DNA of 41,764 nt, taken from positions 1 to 41,764 of IMG/VR virus record IMGVR_UViG_3300025759_000198; one strand, given 5' to 3'. A program made the translations under genes and the position numbers. Source of the stretch: a virus. Numbering within the stretch: position 1 is the first letter of the stretch; the number at the start of each line of letters is the position of its first letter. The notes beneath the pieces were generated by a model. It made no database searches and was not told the DNA's origin. It saw only the letters and a list, made by a program, of their open reading frames with translations. This document shows positions 38,535 through 41,764 of this stretch, piece by piece.

Positions 38535-41162
38535 ATGGCTGAAAATAGGAAAATAATAATAGAAGTAGTAGCTAGAACTTCTGGTGCTGAGAAGAACCTA
38601 AATAAAGTAGGTACTGAAACAGAAAAGACAGGTGAAAAGGCTAAGAAAGCAAGTAAATCATTTCTAGGATTAGGAAAGACATTTACTGCAATAGCAAGAG
38701 GATTTGTTATTGTTAAGTCTTTTCAGTTGTTATCAAGAGCAATAACTGAGTCTGTTAAGATTCTTGCTGACTTTGAACTTACTATGAACAAAGTAAGAGC
38801 AATAACTGGTGCTACAGATAAAGAATTTGCTAGGCTAACTAAATCAGCAAAAGAACTTGCATTAGGTACTATGTTTACTGCTACAGAAGTAGGTGAACTA
38901 CAATTAGCTTATTCAAAACTAGGTTTTACTACTCAAGAAATAATAGATGCTACTGAGGCTACTACTAAGTTAGCTACAATTACAGGAGATGATTTAGCAG
39001 GTGCTGCTGATGTAGTTGGTGCTTCAATTAGAGGGTTTGGTTTAGATGCTGCACAAGCAACAACAGTTGTAAATGTTATGGCTAAATCTTTTAGTTCATC
39101 TGCATTAAACTTAGAGAACTTCAAGCAATCAATGAAAACTGTTGCTCCTATTGCTGCTGCTGCCAATATATCTTTAGAGCAAACTACTGCTTTATTATCT
39201 GTTCTTGCTGATTCAGGTCTAAGAGGAACTAGAGCAGCTACAGGACTTAAAAACATAATGACTAAGCTAACAGACCCTACGTCTGATTTAGCAAAAGAAT
39301 TAGGTTATACAATAAATAATTCTGAAGGATTAGAAAGAGCATTTGCTGACTTATCTAAAATGAACATAGATTTAGCAAAAGCCACAGGATTAACGGATGA
39401 AAGGTCTAAGGCTGCGTTCTTAACATTACTAAGAGGTAAAAAGACTGTAGATGAACTAACAGAGTCTTATAAAGATTCAAGAGGTGCTGCTGATGAAATG
39501 GCAAACATAGTAGAAGAAAGTGTTAGTATAAAATTTAAAAAGTTCTTCTCTGCTGTTGAGAATTTTGTACATAGAGAAGGAGGTGATTTCTTAAAAATGC
39601 TAGGTAATTTAGTAGATGGACTTACTGAATTTATGAACTCTTCTGATCCTGCTGTCCAAGCTATTGAGAGGGCTACATCTATGTTTTATGATTTCTCAAA
39701 AGGTCTACATATCTCTTATGTAGCTACAGAAGATATAAATGTTAAGATAAAAGAATTAAAAGATACTAATGAAAAACTAAACGCTTCATTTAAGGAATTT
39801 AAATCTCCTATGGAGGAGTATAATGAATTAATAGCAAGAAGGCTAAATTTAACAGGAGACTTGCTTCCTTTAAATGAAATTGAGATAAAAAGATTAGATG
39901 AATTACAATCTTTAATGCAGAGTGGATCATCTATCTTACAAGATTCTGCTTCTCAAAAAATAGCTGATAAAGATGCAACGGAATCACAAATTGATGCAAA
40001 TGAAGTTTTAATAGAGAAGTTAGAGAAAGAATTAAAACTAAGAGAAACTTTAGCTAAAGGTGATGGTGGTGCTGCTATATCTCCATTAGAATCTGATGCA
40101 GCACTTGGTTTAGCTGATTCTTATGGTAAACTTAATGTAACTTTTGATGAGACATTAGAAAAATTACCAGAATTAGCAGAAAGTGGTGAACTGGTTGGAT
40201 TTACTTTCTTGGAACAGGCTGAAGCAATAGGAGAAACTATTGGCTATTATCAAGAACATATAGATGCTATTAGCTCACTTATATCTTCTATGAATGATTT
40301 ATTCCAAACTCTTACTATCAATAGACTAAATAGAATAGTTGAGGAAAACGACTTTGAACTACAAAAGTTCGATGAAACACAACAAGAAAAACTAAGAATA
40401 CAGCAAATAAATGACAATTATGCCTTAGAGTCTTTTGTGGGAACACAACAAGAGAAGGCAACTTTTGAAAGACATTTAGAATTAGAAAGAATAGAACAAG
40501 AAAAGAGGTTGGCTGCTGAAAGACAAGCACTAAGAGAAAGGCAACTACAAGAAGAGAATGACATTGCTAGAAAAGGATTTAGAGCCAACAAAGCAAATGC
40601 TATTGCTCAAATAGGTATGAACTTAGCACAAGAATTATCTTCTATTGCTCTTAATGCTTCTGGTAACCCTAACAACATTTGGTCTTTTGGTGCAGCAGGT
40701 GCTTCACAATTTGCTATACTATCAAGTATTGCTGTTGCTAACTCTGCACTTCAAACTGCTGCCATTGCTTCACAAAAATTCCAACCTAAGACATTCCAAG
40801 ATGGAGGTACTATTGTAGGTGCTAGTCATTCTGATGGTGGTGTTCCATTTACTGTTGCAGGTCAAGCTGGTTTCGAAGCAGAAGGTGGAGAGTATATCTT
40901 CTCTAGGTCTACAGTAGACAGGCTAGGAACAGGAATACTAGATGCAATTAACTTTGGTGGTGCTTCGCCTAGAATGTTTGCAGATGGTGGTGCTATCGGT
41001 AGAGCAACAATGGAAGCATCAACAATATCACAGTTATCTATGCAAGAAACACTAAGAGAAATAGTAGGTTCTATAGCAGAGATTCCTGTAGTAAATGTTG
41101 CCCAAGAAACAGTAGATACAAGCAGATTAGTTGAAAATGCAGCAGCTATGGCTAGATTGTAA
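38535..41162 (+). CDS. Tape measure protein
   Basis: 875 residues. The N-terminal part (MAENRKIIIEVVARTSGAEK) and the core (ELTMNKVRAITGATDKEFAR, LALGTMFTATEVGELQLAYS, DDLAGAADVVGASIRGFGLD) match TP901-type tape measure proteins. Hydrophobic segments are near residues 45-65 and 690-745. A Glu/Gln/Arg-rich coiled coil is at about 600-680, and the end is Gly-rich. At about 1.5 A per residue the tail would be near 130 nm. The tape measure fixes tail length and helps DNA eject. Confidence 0.87.
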   Translation: MAENRKIIIEVVARTSGAEKNLNKVGTETEKTGEKAKKASKSFLGLGKTFTAIARGFVIVKSFQLLSRAITESVKILADFELTMNKVRAITGATDKEFARLTKSAKELALGTMFTATEVGELQLAYSKLGFTTQEIIDATEATTKLATITGDDLAGAADVVGASIRGFGLDAAQATTVVNVMAKSFSSSALNLENFKQSMKTVAPIAAAANISLEQTTALLSVLADSGLRGTRAATGLKNIMTKLTDPTSDLAKELGYTINNSEGLERAFADLSKMNIDLAKATGLTDERSKAAFLTLLRGKKTVDELTESYKDSRGAADEMANIVEESVSIKFKKFFSAVENFVHREGGDFLKMLGNLVDGLTEFMNSSDPAVQAIERATSMFYDFSKGLHISYVATEDINVKIKELKDTNEKLNASFKEFKSPMEEYNELIARRLNLTGDLLPLNEIEIKRLDELQSLMQSGSSILQDSASQKIADKDATESQIDANEVLIEKLEKELKLRETLAKGDGGAAISPLESDAALGLADSYGKLNVTFDETLEKLPELAESGELVGFTFLEQAEAIGETIGYYQEHIDAISSLISSMNDLFQTLTINRLNRIVEENDFELQKFDETQQEKLRIQQINDNYALESFVGTQQEKATFERHLELERIEQEKRLAAERQALRERQLQEENDIARKGFRANKANAIAQIGMNLAQELSSIALNASGNPNNIWSFGAAGASQFAILSSIAVANSALQTAAIASQKFQPKTFQDGGTIVGASHSDGGVPFTVAGQAGFEAEGGEYIFSRSTVDRLGTGILDAINFGGASPRMFADGGAIGRATMEASTISQLSMQETLREIVGSIAEIPVVNVAQETVDTSRLVENAAAMARL

Positions 41163-41179
41163 ATTTTTTTAACCTATAC

Positions 41180-41231
41180 TGTATACTTTTTAGTACATTT
41201 TGACGTATAAGTGTATAGTATTTAATACATT
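41180..41231 (+). promoter_or_regulatory. Tandem 20-bp dyad repeats before the protease-capsid operon
   Basis: TGTATACTTTTTAGTACATT (41180-41199) and TGTATAGTATTTAATACATT (41212-41231) match at 16 of 20 positions, 32 bp apart (three helical turns). Each has TGTA...TACA dyad ends. They lie in the only non-coding gap between the tape measure and the protease gene. They look like binding sites for an activator or repressor of the capsid genes. Confidence 0.55.
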
Positions 41232-41236
41232 ATAAT

Positions 41237-41764
41237 ATGAAATTTAGAACAGACGTTTCATTTTCTCAAAACATAGATGACATCAATGAGGAAATTGGAA
41301 TCATCAAAGGCGTTACTTTAGCTAGAGAAGGGATTGCAAAAGGACATGGTGTTCATTTGGATTCTAAATTCATCTCTGACTTAGTAGAACTAGGTAACAG
41401 TCAAGAACAAGGTGTAAAAGCAAGGTTCGGTCACCCTAGCATGACTTCAGATGCGTTCGGTACTTACATAGGTAGATTCAAGAATTTTAGAGTAAAAGGT
41501 AAGAAAGCAAAAGCTGACTTATATATGGATAAGGTTTCTAAGAAGTCACCTAAAGGTGATTTATATAGCTATGTATTTGCTATGGCAAGAAGCAATCCAG
41601 ATATGTTTGGTAACAGTATTGTTTTCAAAGCTGGTGAGTCTAGATATGAGAACGAATTAGATGAGAACGAGAATGTAATTACTAAGGAGTACGTTTCTAT
41701 TGTTGGACTAACTGCTTCTGATTTAGTAGATACACCTGCTGCAACAGAGTCTTTATTCTCTGCT
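41237..41764 (+). CDS. Prohead protease-scaffold fusion, 5' part (continues at 2)
   Basis: 176 residues to the window end, in frame with the 3' part at 2-1135 once the 316-base overlap is removed. ATG 41237 is preceded by the tandem dyads. The N-terminus (MKFRTDVSFSQNIDDINEEI) is followed by RFGHPSMTSDAFGTYIGR, carrying the candidate catalytic His66. The complete protein is 448 residues. See the entry at 2-1135 for the scaffold part. Confidence 0.8.
   Translation, partial: MKFRTDVSFSQNIDDINEEIGIIKGVTLAREGIAKGHGVHLDSKFISDLVELGNSQEQGVKARFGHPSMTSDAFGTYIGRFKNFRVKGKKAKADLYMDKVSKKSPKGDLYSYVFAMARSNPDMFGNSIVFKAGESRYENELDENENVITKEYVSIVGLTASDLVDTPAATESLFSA
41449..41764. repeat. Terminal redundancy, right copy
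   Basis: Second copy of bases 1-316, with four synonymous differences at 41530, 41548, 41596 and 41638. See the entry at 1-316. Confidence 0.95.

Noticed and set aside
1-41764. CRISPR array, diversity-generating retroelement, insertion sequence or integrase
   Set aside because: No regularly spaced repeat array, no reverse transcriptase, no transposase and no tyrosine or serine recombinase were found on either strand.

Overview
The window is a complete, circularly permuted (or circularised) genome of a tailed phage. The last 316 bases (41449-41764) repeat the first 316 with four synonymous differences, so the unique sequence is about 41,448 bp and the gene cut at position 1 continues from 41237-41764. 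The sequence is AT-rich. Start codons are preceded by A/T-rich leaders instead of Shine-Dalgarno sequences, and several promoters fit the Bacteroidetes pattern (TTTG, about 19-21 bases, TAnnTTTG). The structural proteins also resemble those of phages of Flavobacteriia. The host is therefore inferred to be a Bacteroidetes bacterium, most likely a flavobacterium. The presence of a tape-measure gene and the absence of a sheath point to a siphovirus. I see no integrase, repressor, reverse transcriptase or CRISPR array.

Layout. (1) 29.0-41.2 kb and, across the ends, 1-7.6 kb: packaging and virion assembly. TerL is followed by a tail assembly chaperone with a probable -1 frameshift on nine T's, a neck/tail completion pair, two large tail proteins, the tape measure, a protease-scaffold fusion, major capsid protein, a probable tail tube protein, portal and a head-tail connector. 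(2) 5.4-11.0 kb: small accessory structural genes, a LamG-like protein and a 925-residue repeat-rich fibre. (3) 11.0-13.4 kb: lysis (membrane proteins around an M15 peptidase) and a metallophosphoesterase. (4) 13.5-22.2 kb: recombination and replication. This holds an ERF annealing protein, a YqaJ-type exonuclease, a replisome organiser, an adenine methylase, a primase-helicase, a stand-alone DnaA domain IV, RusA, a DUF3127/OB-fold protein, a TerS-like protein and a second, divergent DnaA-IV-like protein. (5) 22.2-28.8 kb: an accessory stretch of about twenty tiny, very AT-rich genes mostly without recognisable function. It is interrupted by two long non-coding stretches (22.76-23.44 and 26.63-27.52 kb) holding structured RNA elements, repeats, terminators and promoters.

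All genes lie on the plus strand except one 56-codon basic protein (28834-29004). That gene is divergent from the packaging operon, and a 17-bp palindrome lies between the two.

The most interesting non-genic signal is a 17-bp dyad (TTACAAA-N3-TTTGTAA) that overlaps the upstream element of five putative early promoters at the same spacing from the -7 box. This suggests one regulator controlling the early/accessory operons. A different pair of tandem 20-bp repeats precedes the protease-capsid operon. Together with the minus-strand gene, the tRNA-like and structured RNA transcript, the dispersed 22-bp repeats and the two DnaA-IV-like proteins, they may form a regulatory and replication-initiation system that I cannot match to a described one.
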